DNA of 64,000 nt from Isoptericola peretonis (GCA_023241745.1 JALQCY010000003.1:517416-581415); one strand, 5' to 3'; positions 44,343 to 54,368 are shown, counted from the stretch's first letter. The notes: a model not told the origin generated them from the sequence alone. Numbers and translations: made by a program.

Positions 44343-45926
44343 GTGAGCACTACGACCACTGACACGAGTCCTCCCCGGGAGCAGTTCACCGGGCAGGTCG
44401 GCTTCATCCTGTCCGCCATCGGCTCCGCCGTGGGCCTGGGCAACATCTGGCGGTTCCCGGGGGTCGCGTACGAGAACGGTGGTGGCGCCTTCCTGGTGCC
44501 CTACGTGATCGCGCTGCTCACCGCGGGCATCCCCATCCTCTTCCTCGACTACGCGCTGGGGCACCGCTTCCGCGGCGGCCCTCCGACGGCGTTCCGTCGG
44601 GTCAAGAAGTGGCTCGAGTCCCTGGGCTGGTTCCAGGTGATGATCTGCTTCGTCATCGCGATCTACTACGCGGCGATCATCGGCTGGGCCCTGAGCTTCT
44701 TCGTGTACTCCTTCACGCTGAAGTGGGGCGACGACACGGCGGGCTTCTTCACCGGGGACTACCTGCAGCTCTCCGACACCGCGAACGGCGGGGCGTGGTT
44801 CACGCTCGACTTCGTGCCCGCGGTGCTGATCCCGCTGGTCCTCGTGTGGGTCGCGACGATCGCCGTCCTGGTCGGCGGCGTCGCGAAGGGCATCGAGAAG
44901 GCCAACGTCGTCTTCCTGCCGCTGCTCGTGGTCGCGTTCGCCGTGCTGGTGGTGCGTGCGGTCTTCCTGGACGGCGCCACCGACGGCCTCAACGCCCTGT
45001 TCACGCCGGACTGGTCGGCGCTGGGCGACATGAACGTGTGGATCGCCGCCTACGGCCAGATCTTCTTCTCGCTCTCGGTCGCGTTCGGCATCATGATCAC
45101 GTACTCGTCGTACCGGAAGCGGCGCGCGAACCTCACGTCCCCGGGCCTCGTGGTGGCGTTCTCCAACTCGGGCTTCGAGATGCTGGCCGGCATCGGCGTG
45201 TTCGCCGCCCTCGGCTTCCTCGCGCACGAGCAGGCCGTCGCGGTCGCCGACCTCGAGGGCATCACGGGGCCGATCCTGTCGTTCGTGACGTTCCCCGCCG
45301 TCGTGTCGGAGATGCCGGCCGGGCCGCTGTTCGGCGCCCTGTTCTTCGGGTCGCTGGCGATGGCCGGCTTCACGTCCCTCATCTCGATCCTGCAGGTGGT
45401 CTCTGCCGGTTTCCAGGAGAAGTTTGGCCTGACGCGTCGCAAGGCCGTGCTGTGGATCGGGATCGTCGCCGCGGTGCTCTCGGTGGTCGGCTTCTCGACG
45501 ACGACGGGCCTCATCGCGCTCGACACGATCGACAACTGGTCGAACAACATCGGCATCGTGGCGTCCGCCGTGCTCATGTGCGTGTTCCTCGTCTGGCTGC
45601 TGCGCACGAGCCCCGAGCTGCGCTACCACCTGAACACCGTCTCGACGTTCCAGGTGGGGCGCTGGTGGTACGTGTGCGTCGGCGCGATCGTGCCGGCCGT
45701 GCTCGCGTACATGCTGGTGTCGCGCATCGTCGACCTCGTGCAGAACCCGTACGAGGACTACGACGAGACGTACCTCCTGTACGCCGGGTGGGGCACGCTC
45801 GTGGTGCTGGTCGTCGGTGCGGTGCTGCTGACCCTGCCGCGCTGGCGCCGTGACCCCGACAGCTATGTCGCGTGGCCGCCGTACCCGCCCGTCACGACCT
45901 CGACGACGAAGGGAGCGGCCCGATGA
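44343..45926 (+). CDS. metP: Sodium:neurotransmitter symporter family protein, MetP-like
   Basis: 527 aa with about 12 membrane segments. The NSS signature is clear in GSAVGLGNIWRFPGVAYENG at the first helix, and FLDYALGHRF follows. The adjacent small membrane gene is typical of the MetPS systems, which in Corynebacterium glutamicum import methionine and alanine with sodium. The ATGA overlap with that small gene links them. GTG start at 44343. Substrate is inferred. Confidence 0.85.
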   Translation: MSTTTTDTSPPREQFTGQVGFILSAIGSAVGLGNIWRFPGVAYENGGGAFLVPYVIALLTAGIPILFLDYALGHRFRGGPPTAFRRVKKWLESLGWFQVMICFVIAIYYAAIIGWALSFFVYSFTLKWGDDTAGFFTGDYLQLSDTANGGAWFTLDFVPAVLIPLVLVWVATIAVLVGGVAKGIEKANVVFLPLLVVAFAVLVVRAVFLDGATDGLNALFTPDWSALGDMNVWIAAYGQIFFSLSVAFGIMITYSSYRKRRANLTSPGLVVAFSNSGFEMLAGIGVFAALGFLAHEQAVAVADLEGITGPILSFVTFPAVVSEMPAGPLFGALFFGSLAMAGFTSLISILQVVSAGFQEKFGLTRRKAVLWIGIVAAVLSVVGFSTTTGLIALDTIDNWSNNIGIVASAVLMCVFLVWLLRTSPELRYHLNTVSTFQVGRWWYVCVGAIVPAVLAYMLVSRIVDLVQNPYEDYDETYLLYAGWGTLVVLVVGAVLLTLPRWRRDPDSYVAWPPYPPVTTSTTKGAAR

Positions 45927-46090
45927 CCGGCCCCGCGATCCTGCTCATGCTCTGCTCGCTGGTCGTCGTGTGGGGCGGCCTGCTGGTCAGCATCCTCGCG
46001 CTGCGTGCCCGGCCGGAGCGCGCCGACTTCCCCGAGGGCGGCCTCGACGACCGCCGCGAGGACGACGCCATCACCGAGCGCGACACCTGA
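45923..46090 (+). CDS. metS: Small subunit of methionine/alanine importer, MetS-like
   Basis: 55 aa. One membrane helix (GPAILLMLCSLVVVWGGLLV) followed by a charged tail RARPERADFPEGG. Length, topology and overlap (ATGA) with the NSS gene match MetS, the small subunit needed for transport in C. glutamicum. Confidence 0.82.
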   Translation: MTGPAILLMLCSLVVVWGGLLVSILALRARPERADFPEGGLDDRREDDAITERDT

Positions 46091-46100
46091 TGCCCCGCAC

Positions 46101-46181
46101 GCCGAGGTAGTTCGAGGGCGGGCCGCAACCACGGTGCGGCCCGCCCTCGAACGACCTCGGCGAACTTCGAACTACCTCGGC
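46101..46181. terminator. Large hairpin with a third matching arm between convergent genes
   Basis: Arms 46101-46127 and 46135-46161 pair over 27 bp with one mismatch around a 7-base loop. A third segment, TCGAACTACCTCGGC at 46167-46181, is a perfect 15-bp complement of the left arm start (46101-46115) and competes with the right arm. It lies between metS and the convergent holin-type gene and can terminate both directions. Confidence 0.8.
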
Positions 46182-46182
46182 G

Positions 46183-46605
46183 CTACTCGTCTCTGTTCTC
46201 GCGGACCTTCTCCACGCCCTCCTTGAGCAGGAAGAGCGGCAGGACGAACGCCGCGATCATGCCCGTCAGCCACACGACGACCGGGCCGATGATCCAGCCG
46301 GCGACGCCGCCGACCTCGAGCCCGTCGGTGAAGAGCACCGCGACGAGCAGCGCGACGAACGTCGAGAGCAGCCCCACCCCGCCGACGAGGGCCGGCGCGC
46401 TGTTCCGCGCCACCTTGGCGAGGAACGGCGAGATGATCGCCTGCGCCAGGGCGAAGACGACGACCGCGAGCACGAAGCCCAGCGGTTGGGACCAGTCGAC
46501 GGAGAACGTCTCCAGGTCGAAGGCCGCGAAGATCCACGCGGTCAGCAGCACGCCCACCGCCGCTGCCAGCAGGAAGACCGCCGTACGGAGCAGGAATCTG
46601 ATCAT
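46183..46605 (-). CDS. Phage holin family (PF04020-like) membrane protein
   Basis: 140 aa with four hydrophobic segments (TAVFLLAAAVGVLLTAWIFA; LGFVLAVVVFALAQAIISPF; GVGLLSTFVALLVAVLF; IIGPVVVWLTGMIAAFVLPL), matching the superfamily annotated as phage holin family 4, class 2. Despite the name these are common chromosomal membrane proteins of unknown function. No phage genes surround it. ATG at 46605. Confidence 0.75.
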   Translation of the reverse strand: MIRFLLRTAVFLLAAAVGVLLTAWIFAAFDLETFSVDWSQPLGFVLAVVVFALAQAIISPFLAKVARNSAPALVGGVGLLSTFVALLVAVLFTDGLEVGGVAGWIIGPVVVWLTGMIAAFVLPLFLLKEGVEKVRENRDE

Positions 46606-46684
46606 TCTCGGAGCATAGGGAGGCTCGTCCGGCCCGGCATGTCGGGGGCGGGGCGACGTCGGCCGGGTCCGTCGACCAGGCGGT

Positions 46685-46719
46685 TTGGAGAATAATTCCT
46701 AGGGCTGCATACTCATGCA
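46685..46719 (+). promoter_or_regulatory. Promoter of the amino-acid ABC operon with overlapping inverted repeat
   Basis: TTGGAG (46685-46690), 17 bp, CATACT (46708-46713) gives a plausible promoter. TGCAT-ACTC-ATGCA at 46706-46719 is symmetric and overlaps the -10 box, a possible operator. It is 41 bp upstream of the binding-protein start. Confidence 0.5.
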
Positions 46720-46760
46720 TAGACCTCTCGTCCGTCCTGCTCGAGACCCCGGAGCCCACC

Positions 46761-47690
46761 ATGCGCACCCGCCACGCCCTCGCGACCACCGCCGTCACCT
46801 CGGCAGTCGTCGCCCTCGCCCTCACCGGCTGCACCACGGCATCGCAGGACGCCGGCTCGACGCCGGGCGCGTCCGGCGGCAGCACCGCGGAGGCCGTCGA
46901 CCTCGACGCCATCCAGAAGGACGACGCCGTCGCCGCGCTCGTCCCCGCCGCGGTCGCCGAGGACGGCAAGCTCAGCATCGGCTCGAACCTCGAGTACGCG
47001 CCGGTGGAGTTCGTCGACGCCGACGGGAAGACGCCGGTCGGCCTCGACATCGACATCGCCACGGCCCTGGCCAAGACGATGGGCCTCGAGCTCGAGGTGA
47101 ACAACGCGGGCTTCGACTCGATCATCCCGGCCATCGGGAGCAAGTACGAGGCCGGTTTCTCCGCGTTCTCCGTCACGCCCGAGCGGCTGAAGGAGGTCAA
47201 CATGGTCAGCTACTTCACCGCGGGCTCGCAGTTCGCGGTCGCGAAGGGCAACCCGGACGACGTCTCGCCCGACGCCCTGTGCGGCGTCACGGTCGGCGTG
47301 CAGACCGGCACCATCCAGCAGGACGAGCTCGCCGCCATCAGCAAGGAGTGCACGGACGGGGGCAAGGACGCCGTCGACGTGCTGCCCTACGACTCGCAGT
47401 CGGACGTGACGACCAACCTCGCGGGCGGCAAGCTGCAGGCCATGTACGCCGACTCGCCGATCATCGCCTACGCCGTCGAGCAGACCGGCGGCTCGGTGGA
47501 GGCCCTCGGCGAGATCACGGACGCCGCCCCGTACGGCGCCGTCGTCGCGAAGGACGACACCGAGCTCGCCGAGGCCGTGCAGGCCGGGCTGCAGAAGCTC
47601 ATGGACGACGGCGTGCTCGCCCAGGTCGCCGACACCTGGGGCTCCGGCGCGGCCGTGCTCGACACGGCCGAGCTGAACCCGGCAGGCTGA
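46761..47690 (+). CDS. Polar amino-acid ABC transporter, substrate-binding lipoprotein
   Basis: 309 aa. Lipobox LTGC ([17 protein letters not shown]) then a family 3 solute-binding domain: [33 protein letters not shown], and [20 protein letters not shown]. It captures a polar or charged amino acid outside the cell for the permease. ATG 46761. First gene of a three-gene operon with permease and ATPase. Confidence 0.9.
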   Translation: MRTRHALATTAVTSAVVALALTGCTTASQDAGSTPGASGGSTAEAVDLDAIQKDDAVAALVPAAVAEDGKLSIGSNLEYAPVEFVDADGKTPVGLDIDIATALAKTMGLELEVNNAGFDSIIPAIGSKYEAGFSAFSVTPERLKEVNMVSYFTAGSQFAVAKGNPDDVSPDALCGVTVGVQTGTIQQDELAAISKECTDGGKDAVDVLPYDSQSDVTTNLAGGKLQAMYADSPIIAYAVEQTGGSVEALGEITDAAPYGAVVAKDDTELAEAVQAGLQKLMDDGVLAQVADTWGSGAAVLDTAELNPAG

Positions 47691-47695
47691 CCCGC

Positions 47696-48663
47696 ATGGT
47701 GGATCGCCCGTCCGGCCAGCTGCCGGAGCCCCTGCACGCCCGGCCGGTGCCCCGGCCGGGCAGGTGGGTGTCGGCCGCGGTCGTCCTCGTCCTCGTGGCG
47801 ATGGCGGTCAACGCGCTCGTCACCAACCCCAACTTCCGGTGGGACACCGTCTGGCTGTACCTGCGCGACGTCGTCGTGGTGCGTGGCGTCGGCTGGACGC
47901 TCGTCCTCACGTTCGGCTCGATGGCGCTCGCCATCGTCCTCGCGGTGATGCTGGCGGTGATGCGGCGCAGCGACAACCCGGTGATGCGCGGCGTGTCGTG
48001 GTTCTGGATCTGGTTCTTCCGCGGCACCCCCATCTACACGCAGCTCGTGTTCTGGGGCCTGCTGTCCGTGCTGTACCCGCGCCTCAGCCTCGGCGTCCCG
48101 TTCGGCCCCGAGTTCTGGACGTTCACCACGCAGGACGTCATCACCGCGTTCTGGGCGGCGCTGCTCGGCCTGGCGCTGAACGAGTCGGCGTACCTCGCGG
48201 AGATCGTGCGCGCGGGCCTGTCGTCCGTCGACCCGGGGCAGACCGAGGCCGCCAAGGCCCTCGGCATGAAGGACGGCAAGATCCTGCGCCGCATCGTGCT
48301 GCCGCAGGCGATGCGCGTCATCGTGCCGCCCACCGGCAACGAGACGATCTCCATGCTCAAGACGACGTCGCTGGTGCTCGCCGTGCCGTTCACGCTGGAG
48401 CTGACCTACGCCACGAACGCGATCGGCAACCGCATCTTCCAGCCCATCCCGCTGCTCATCGTCGCGGCGCTCTGGTACCTGCTCATCACGTCGGTCCTCA
48501 TGATCGGCCAGCACTACCTGGAGCGGTACTACGGCCGCGGATTCGACGGGGGCCGCACGGGCGGAGGCCGGGGGCCGCGCGGCGGGCGGCGCAAGCCCCG
48601 CAAGCAGGACCTCATCGGCGCGTCCGGCACCACCAAGGACGACCCCTTCCTGGAGGTGACCCC

Positions 48664-48667
<4 letters not shown>
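47696..48667 (+). CDS. Polar amino-acid ABC transporter permease
   Basis: 323 aa, with five to six membrane helices. The EAA loop reads [20 protein letters not shown], and [14 protein letters not shown] is typical of HisM/GlnP permeases. The C-terminal 45 residues form a basic Gly/Arg/Lys-rich tail, longer than usual. ATG 47696 is five bases after the binding-protein stop; its own stop overlaps the ATPase start by ATGA. Confidence 0.9.
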
Positions 48668-49464
<797 letters not shown>

Positions 49465-49586
49465 GCGCGCGCCGCCGCTCCCACCTGGGCTTCTGCCCGT
49501 CCGCGGCGAGCCGGCCGGGGTTCTGCGTGACTGGTGCTGGCTGGTCCCGACCGGGCAGCCGGTGGTCGCGTCTCGAGGAGGACGGC

Positions 49587-50318
49587 ATGAGCGTGAAGGA
49601 GCGGAGCAGCCCCCTGTCGCCGGCGGGCGACGGCAAGGGCGTCTGGCTGTCGACCCTGGAGAAGGGCGCGAAGGTCCTGCAGGACACCGCGCCCCTGAAG
49701 AAGTTCGACGTGTACGTCGTCGGCTTCCACCCGGCCAAGGACGACCCGACGATGCAGATGGAGGCCCATCACTACTGCCGGGTGGTGAACGACGACTTCA
49801 TCCAGGCGGTCCTGTTCGACGGGAACACGCCCGAGGCGAACCTCGTCGGGATCGAGTACATCGTCTCCGAGAGGCTGTTCGGGACCCTGCCCGCCGACGA
49901 ACGCCCCTCCTGGCACCCGCACAACTTCGAGGTCCTGTCGGGCCAGCTGATCGCTCCGGGGCTGCCCGCCGTCGCCGAGAAGGCGCTGATGAAGCGGCTG
50001 CTGAACAGCTACGGCAAGACGTGGCACACGTGGCACACCGGGCGCCACGACACGGGCGGCGGGCACGATCTGCCGCTGGGCGACCCCATGCTGATGTGGT
50101 CGTTCAACCGCGAGGGCGAAGGCGACCCCGACCTCGAGCAGGATCGCGAGGTCGCCCTGGGCCTGGACACGGCGGAGACCCAGCGACGCCGCCGCGACCT
50201 CGTCGACCTCGCCCACCCGCAGGAGGGGGTCGACGCCCTGAAGGACCGGTTCACCGGCACGACGCCGATGCCGGGGGTCGTGGACGTCGGCGACCGGGGC
50301 GGGCCGCCCACGGCCTAG
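49587..50318 (+). CDS. OBAP/DUF1264-family protein
   Basis: 243 aa. Matches the DUF1264 (oil body-associated-like) family: FDVYVVGFHPAKDDPTMQME, AHHYCRVVNDDFIQAVLFDG, GIEYIVSERLF, and the histidine-rich WHPHNFEVLSGQ, then KTWHTWHTGRHD and LPLGDPMLMWSF. Histidine clusters suggest metal binding, but bacterial function is unknown. ATG 49587 follows GAGGACG. No signal peptide. Confidence 0.78.
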   Translation: MSVKERSSPLSPAGDGKGVWLSTLEKGAKVLQDTAPLKKFDVYVVGFHPAKDDPTMQMEAHHYCRVVNDDFIQAVLFDGNTPEANLVGIEYIVSERLFGTLPADERPSWHPHNFEVLSGQLIAPGLPAVAEKALMKRLLNSYGKTWHTWHTGRHDTGGGHDLPLGDPMLMWSFNREGEGDPDLEQDREVALGLDTAETQRRRRDLVDLAHPQEGVDALKDRFTGTTPMPGVVDVGDRGGPPTA

Positions 50319-50345
50319 GCCGGGCCCTTCGGCGACGTTCTCGGG

Positions 50346-50738
50346 CTACGTCTCGGCCAGCCAGGCCCGGACGACGGCGACGAGCCCGTCACGCCGACCG
50401 GCGAGCTCCCCGGCCGCCGGCAGGGCGAAGCTGGCTCGGATGTCGGAGTGCCACGTGAGCAGGCCGTCGGGGTCGCCGGCGAACCGGGGCGCAGCACCCT
50501 TGTCCTCGGCGCGCTCCGTGCCGTGGTGGAGCACGAGCCGGACCGGCCCCTTGCCGGCGGCGTTGACGGTGAGGCGGTCGACGCCGTCGAGGGTGTAGTC
50601 GGGCGAGTTCCACTTGACGATCTCGGTGAGGCCGGGCTCCGCCTCGCGGACGAGCGCCCGGAGCGACTCGACGTCGGCCCGCCGCTCGGGGGACTGAGCA
50701 GCGAGGAACTCGTCGACGGTCGCGTACCGCTCGGGCAT
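50346..50738 (-). CDS. DUF1801-domain protein
   Basis: 130 aa. YdhG-like: TVDEFLAAQSPERRADVESL, ALVREAEPGLTEIVKWNSPD, the phosphoryl-like LVLHHGTE, and a C-terminal VVRAWLA. Family function is poorly known, with links to iron-chaperone-like YdhG. ATG 50738. The gene is convergent with the DUF1264 gene. Confidence 0.78.
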   Translation of the reverse strand: MPERYATVDEFLAAQSPERRADVESLRALVREAEPGLTEIVKWNSPDYTLDGVDRLTVNAAGKGPVRLVLHHGTERAEDKGAAPRFAGDPDGLLTWHSDIRASFALPAAGELAGRRDGLVAVVRAWLAET

Positions 50739-50853
50739 GAGCCGATGCTAGCCCCGGCGGTCGAGGTGCGCGCGGTCCCCCGGATCCGTCGGCACGGCCC
50801 GAGGTGCGGGTCCTCCGACGCGCGAGCACGGCCGGGTACGCGAGGCTCGGAGG

Positions 50854-51189
50854 GTGGACAGCATCGAGAAGCGGCTGCGCCGTCGCCTGGCGGAGGTCGA
50901 GGACCGGCCGGCGGCGTCGCGACACCTGGTGGAGGGGGTCCCGGAGGCCGCACGGGATCCCGGCGCCGACGACGAGTGCGATCCCCGGCGCTCCGAGGTC
51001 GCGTGGGAGCGGCAGCAGGCCGCGGCCCTCGCGGCCAGGACGGAGCGGGAGCGCGGCGACCTCCTGGCCGCCCTGGACCGGTTGGCCGCGGGCACCTACG
51101 GCCTCTGCGAGGTCTGCGGTCGACCCATCCCCGCGGCGCGGTTGGAGGCCCGCCCCACGACCACGCGGTGCGTCGACCACGCGAGCTGA
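50854..51189 (+). CDS. DksA/TraR-type zinc finger protein
   Basis: 111 aa. Acidic and coiled-coil N-terminus, then LLAALDRLAAGTYGLCEVCG, RPIPAARLEARPTTTRCVDH. The zinc knuckle has Cys-x2-Cys and Cys-x2-His; the last ligand is His instead of the usual Cys. Such proteins bind RNA polymerase secondary channel or DNA. GTG 50854 is assumed. Confidence 0.78.
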   Translation: MDSIEKRLRRRLAEVEDRPAASRHLVEGVPEAARDPGADDECDPRRSEVAWERQQAAALAARTERERGDLLAALDRLAAGTYGLCEVCGRPIPAARLEARPTTTRCVDHAS

Positions 51190-51237
51190 GACGCTCCCGG
51201 CTCCGACGACGCCCGGCGAGGTCTGGGTGCGGTCGGG

Positions 51238-51978
51238 TCAGAGGACCGCGCAGGCGCCGCCCCAGTCGGTGTGGCCGATGGTGACCTTCTTCCAGATGTG
51301 CGCGGAGTAGCCGCCGGCGCTGGTGCGGGTCTTGGAGATGGTGCGGGTGTCGCCGTTGTACCACCGGCTGTCGCCGCCGGTCAGCCACGTGGTGCCGGTG
51401 GGGCAGCCGCTGACCCCGGACGAGACGCGATAGATGCGCAGGAAGCCGGTCACGGAACCGGACCCGCGGTACTTCCAGGACGCGTAGATGCGGCCGCTGC
51501 TCTTGCTGAGGCACATCGTGCCCGGGCCCTTCGTGGACTCGCACTGGTTGCCCGACGGCAGGCTCATGGTCGTGACGCCGGACGTGGACGACCGGGCGGC
51601 GGTGTCGCCGGCGACGGAGGTGGCGGCCTCGTCGCAGCTCTCGAGCAGGTCGACGCGGTGCGTGGCCAGGTCGGCGGGGGCGCCCATGGCCAGGTTGTAG
51701 TCGGCGTCGACCTCGGAGGAGATCGTGACGTCCTGCAGGGCGCACCCGCGGGCCTCGGAGTCGGCGGCCCAGTCGGTGGCCTCGGCGTCGGCGCGCTCCT
51801 GCGCGGCCCACGCCTCCCAGATGGCCGCGGAGCTGCCGGGCGCGGGCACGCCGGGCAGGTTCTCGGGCTCGGTCGCGGCCTGCGACGGGGCGGTCGCGGT
51901 GAGCGTCACCCCGAGCGCGAGGGCGGCGGCGCCCAGACCTGCGGCGATGTTCCTTCGGACGGTCCTGCCTCGGCTCAT
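51238..51978 (-). CDS. Secreted protein of unknown function
   Basis: 246 aa. Classical signal peptide (RRNIAAGLGAAALALGVTLT, with APSQAA cleavage near residue 34). The mature part has cysteine pairs (CALQDV; SCDE; QCESTKGPGTMC; SGCPTG; GGACAVL), suggesting disulphides. The C-terminal 100 residues resemble a small beta domain (SGRIYASWKYRGSGSVTGFL), no family recognised. Divergent from the ECF sigma factor gene, so may be in its regulon. Confidence 0.7.
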   Translation of the reverse strand: MSRGRTVRRNIAAGLGAAALALGVTLTATAPSQAATEPENLPGVPAPGSSAAIWEAWAAQERADAEATDWAADSEARGCALQDVTISSEVDADYNLAMGAPADLATHRVDLLESCDEAATSVAGDTAARSSTSGVTTMSLPSGNQCESTKGPGTMCLSKSSGRIYASWKYRGSGSVTGFLRIYRVSSGVSGCPTGTTWLTGGDSRWYNGDTRTISKTRTSAGGYSAHIWKKVTIGHTDWGGACAVL

Positions 51979-52037
51979 GTCGCTCCTCGGTTGGGCTCCG
52001 GCGCGCGGTCGCGTCGTCGTCGTCGACTCTCGCGGTG

Positions 52038-52071
52038 ACTACGGTGTAGTACCCGGGGGGTTGCCGGCAAC
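52038..52071. promoter_or_regulatory. Symmetric elements between secreted-protein and ECF sigma genes
   Basis: ACTAC-GGT-GTAGT at 52038-52050 and the perfect 12-bp palindrome GTTGCCGGCAAC at 52060-52071 lie in the 120-bp divergent promoter region. They may be operators; the second is 27 bp before the sigma gene start. Confidence 0.4.
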
Positions 52072-52098
52072 TCCAGTGGTAGGACGGAAAGGTTTCTC

Positions 52099-52629
52099 GT
52101 GGACGACGCCCACGCCCGTGAGCTGCTGACGCAGATGTGGGTGGACCAGCACGAAGTGGTCACGCGATTCGTGGCGCGCCGGGTGGAGGCGGGATTGGTG
52201 GACGACGTCGTGTCGGAGACGTTCCTGGTGGCGTGGCGCCGCCTGGCGGACGTGCCCGACGACCCGAAGCCGTGGCTGCTCGGCGTCGCGCGGAACGTGC
52301 TCGCCACCCACCTGCGCACCCACGGGCGCTGGCGGGCGCTCGGCGTCCGGCTCGAGCGGGAGCCCGAGGCGGGCAAGGAGGGTACCGACGACCTGGCCGC
52401 CGAGCGGGCGGACCTGCGGCGGGCGTGGGAGATGCTCTCCGACGCCGACCGGGAGGTCGTCGCCCTGGTCGCCTGGGACGGGCTCACCGCGGTCGAGGGG
52501 GCCAAGGTCCTGGGGATCCGCCCGTCCACGTTCTCCGTCCGGCTGACCCGGGCCAGGAAGCGGCTGCTCGCCTACTCCGGCCTGCCGTCCGAGACGGCCA
52601 CCGTGCTGCGCAAGCTCCAGGAGGCGTGA
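52099..52629 (+). CDS. ECF-type RNA polymerase sigma factor
   Basis: 176 aa. Region 2 (FVARRVEAGLVDDVVSETFL, VAWRRLADVP) with region 4 (MLSDADREVVALVAWDGLTA, VEGAKVLGIRPSTFSVRLTR). It directs polymerase to stress or surface promoters. GTG 52099. Its stop overlaps the start of the following membrane-anchored gene (TGATG), the usual position of an anti-sigma factor. Confidence 0.88.
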   Translation: MDDAHARELLTQMWVDQHEVVTRFVARRVEAGLVDDVVSETFLVAWRRLADVPDDPKPWLLGVARNVLATHLRTHGRWRALGVRLEREPEAGKEGTDDLAAERADLRRAWEMLSDADREVVALVAWDGLTAVEGAKVLGIRPSTFSVRLTRARKRLLAYSGLPSETATVLRKLQEA

Positions 52630-53408
52630 TGAAGTCCCCGATGATGGTCGGGCTCGCCGCGCTCGACCCCGCGCGCGACCTGCGGGCCCCGGGCACGCCC
52701 GACGACGAGGCGCTGCAGGCCATCCTCGGCACGGCACGCCGGGCCACACCGATCCGTCGTTCCCCGCGCCCCGCCGTCCTGGCAGGGGCCGCGGCCGCCG
52801 CCGTCGTCGCGGTGGCCGGCGTCGCCACGGTGTGGTGGCCGGGCTCGCCGGCCGCGTACGCGAGCTGGACCGCCGTGCCCACCACGCTGTCCGCAGCGGA
52901 CACGGTTGCCCGTGCCGCCGCGTGCGACACGGCCGCGCACCAGATCACCGAGGGCGAGGACGGTCCGCACGTCGACGACGTCCCGATCCGCCCCGTCCTC
53001 GCCGAGCAGCGCGGCGACTACACGTACGTGCTGCTCGTCGGCGAGGGCGCCTCCGGCGAGTGCCTCGTCACCGCCCAGGCGGGTGGCGCGACCGACGTCG
53101 TCGGCGGGGACGCCGTGCTGGCGTCCGTGCCCGCCGCGCCCGGGCCCCGCGACGTCACGACGCGCGGGTCCGGTACGGCCTCGTGGTCCGCGGGGGACAC
53201 CGGCGACGGCGCGCTCACCTCCGCCTACGGTCGTGTCGGCGCCGACGTCGAGGCCGTCACGCTCACGCTGACCTCCGGCGAGCGCGTCCAGGCCACCGTC
53301 TCCGACGGCTGGTGGGCGGTCTGGGCGCCGGGCGAGGCGTCCCTCCAGGACACGGCGAAGATCACCCTCACCGACGGCGGGACGGCGGAGGTCGCCGTCG
53401 CCCGGTGA
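52629..53408 (+). CDS. Membrane-anchored protein, likely anti-sigma partner
   Basis: 259 aa. Cytoplasmic N-terminus of about 48 residues, one membrane helix (AVLAGAAAAAVVAVAGVATV), then an extracellular domain with two cysteines (RAAACDTA and GECLVTA). No zinc anti-sigma motif is visible. Start overlaps the sigma factor stop. The topology and position fit a sigma regulator, though sequence evidence is limited. Confidence 0.65.
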   Translation: MKSPMMVGLAALDPARDLRAPGTPDDEALQAILGTARRATPIRRSPRPAVLAGAAAAAVVAVAGVATVWWPGSPAAYASWTAVPTTLSAADTVARAAACDTAAHQITEGEDGPHVDDVPIRPVLAEQRGDYTYVLLVGEGASGECLVTAQAGGATDVVGGDAVLASVPAAPGPRDVTTRGSGTASWSAGDTGDGALTSAYGRVGADVEAVTLTLTSGERVQATVSDGWWAVWAPGEASLQDTAKITLTDGGTAEVAVAR

Positions 53409-53432
53409 GCCTCCCGCGGGGAGCCGCGGTCG

Positions 53433-54368
53433 CTACTCCCCGTCCTCGCAGGCGATGCCGTTGCCGTTGGGGTCCAGCGCCCCGCGGTACGCGGGCTGAC
53501 CGTTCTGGATCGGCGCGGAGCCTGCCTGGCGAGCGGCGTTGCAGTCCCAGTAGAACCAGGCGGAGTCCTGCTGCTGCTGTTCCTGTTGCTGCTGCTGCTG
53601 GTGCTGCGCCTGCTGGTCCTCGAACGCCTTCTTCTGGCTCGCGAGCTCGGTCTCCTGGGCCTCGGCGGCCTTCTCCCGCTCCTTCAGCGCCTCCTCGCGC
53701 TTCTGGACCGCGGCCTGCTGTGCGGTGAGGTCCTCCTGCGCCTGCTTCGCCTCGGCCTCGATCTCCTCCGCGGCGGCCACCTGACGCTTGGCGTCGACCA
53801 GTGCCTGGGCGGCGTCCGAGCTGCGCATCATCGAGAACGTGACGCCGAGGATGCAGCCGAACGCCAGGCAGGCGACGGCCACCCCTGCGACGAGCGCCCC
53901 CGGCTGGCGTCCGCGGGGGGAGCGTGCGCCGGCGCGGGACGACGGGCCCGCGGCGGCCGCGGCGGCGTCCTGCTCCCGCTGCGCCCGCCTGGAGGTGCGC
54001 CGGTCGCCGGCGTCGCGCAGCTTGTCGCCCACGGTGCGCAGCGCCGCCGAGACCGGGGAGGTCGACTCGCGCCCAGCGTCCAGGGAGCCGCCGAGCGGGC
54101 CGACCGTCGGAGCGACGGTCGGTGCGGGCGGGGCCGGCGGCGCGGGCGCGGCCGGTGGCGGGGGAGCGACCGCGGGGACCGGCGCCATGACCGTCGTCGC
54201 CTCCGTGGGCAGCTCGGGACGAGCGGGTCGCACGGTCGGCTGGTCGTCCACCCAGTAGTCCCAGCCGGGTGGCGCGGGCGGCCAGGTCGGGTCGGGCACC
54301 CACCCGGCCTCGGGCCGGAAACCAGGGGGCACCCGCCACCCCGGGGGCGGGTTGAAACGCACAGCCAT
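53433..54368 (-). CDS. Membrane protein with coiled coil and C-terminal Excalibur domain
   Basis: 311 aa. N-terminal region with PPPGWRVPPGFRPEAGWVPD and other Pro/Trp-rich repeats, then a Pro/Ala-rich linker, one membrane helix (GALVAGVAVACLAFGCILGV), a long coiled coil rich in Glu, Gln and Lys, a glutamine-rich stretch and the C-terminal Excalibur calcium-binding motif FYWDCNAARQAG, then DPNGNGIACEDGE. The C-terminus should be outside the cell. ATG 54368. Role unknown, probably cell-surface calcium-related. Confidence 0.75.
   Translation of the reverse strand: MAVRFNPPPGWRVPPGFRPEAGWVPDPTWPPAPPGWDYWVDDQPTVRPARPELPTEATTVMAPVPAVAPPPPAAPAPPAPPAPTVAPTVGPLGGSLDAGRESTSPVSAALRTVGDKLRDAGDRRTSRRAQREQDAAAAAAGPSSRAGARSPRGRQPGALVAGVAVACLAFGCILGVTFSMMRSSDAAQALVDAKRQVAAAEEIEAEAKQAQEDLTAQQAAVQKREEALKEREKAAEAQETELASQKKAFEDQQAQHQQQQQQEQQQQDSAWFYWDCNAARQAGSAPIQNGQPAYRGALDPNGNGIACEDGE

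Noticed and set aside
46183-46605. Possible prophage because of the holin-family gene.
   Set aside because: No integrase, terminase, capsid or lysis genes are near, and this superfamily is common on bacterial chromosomes.
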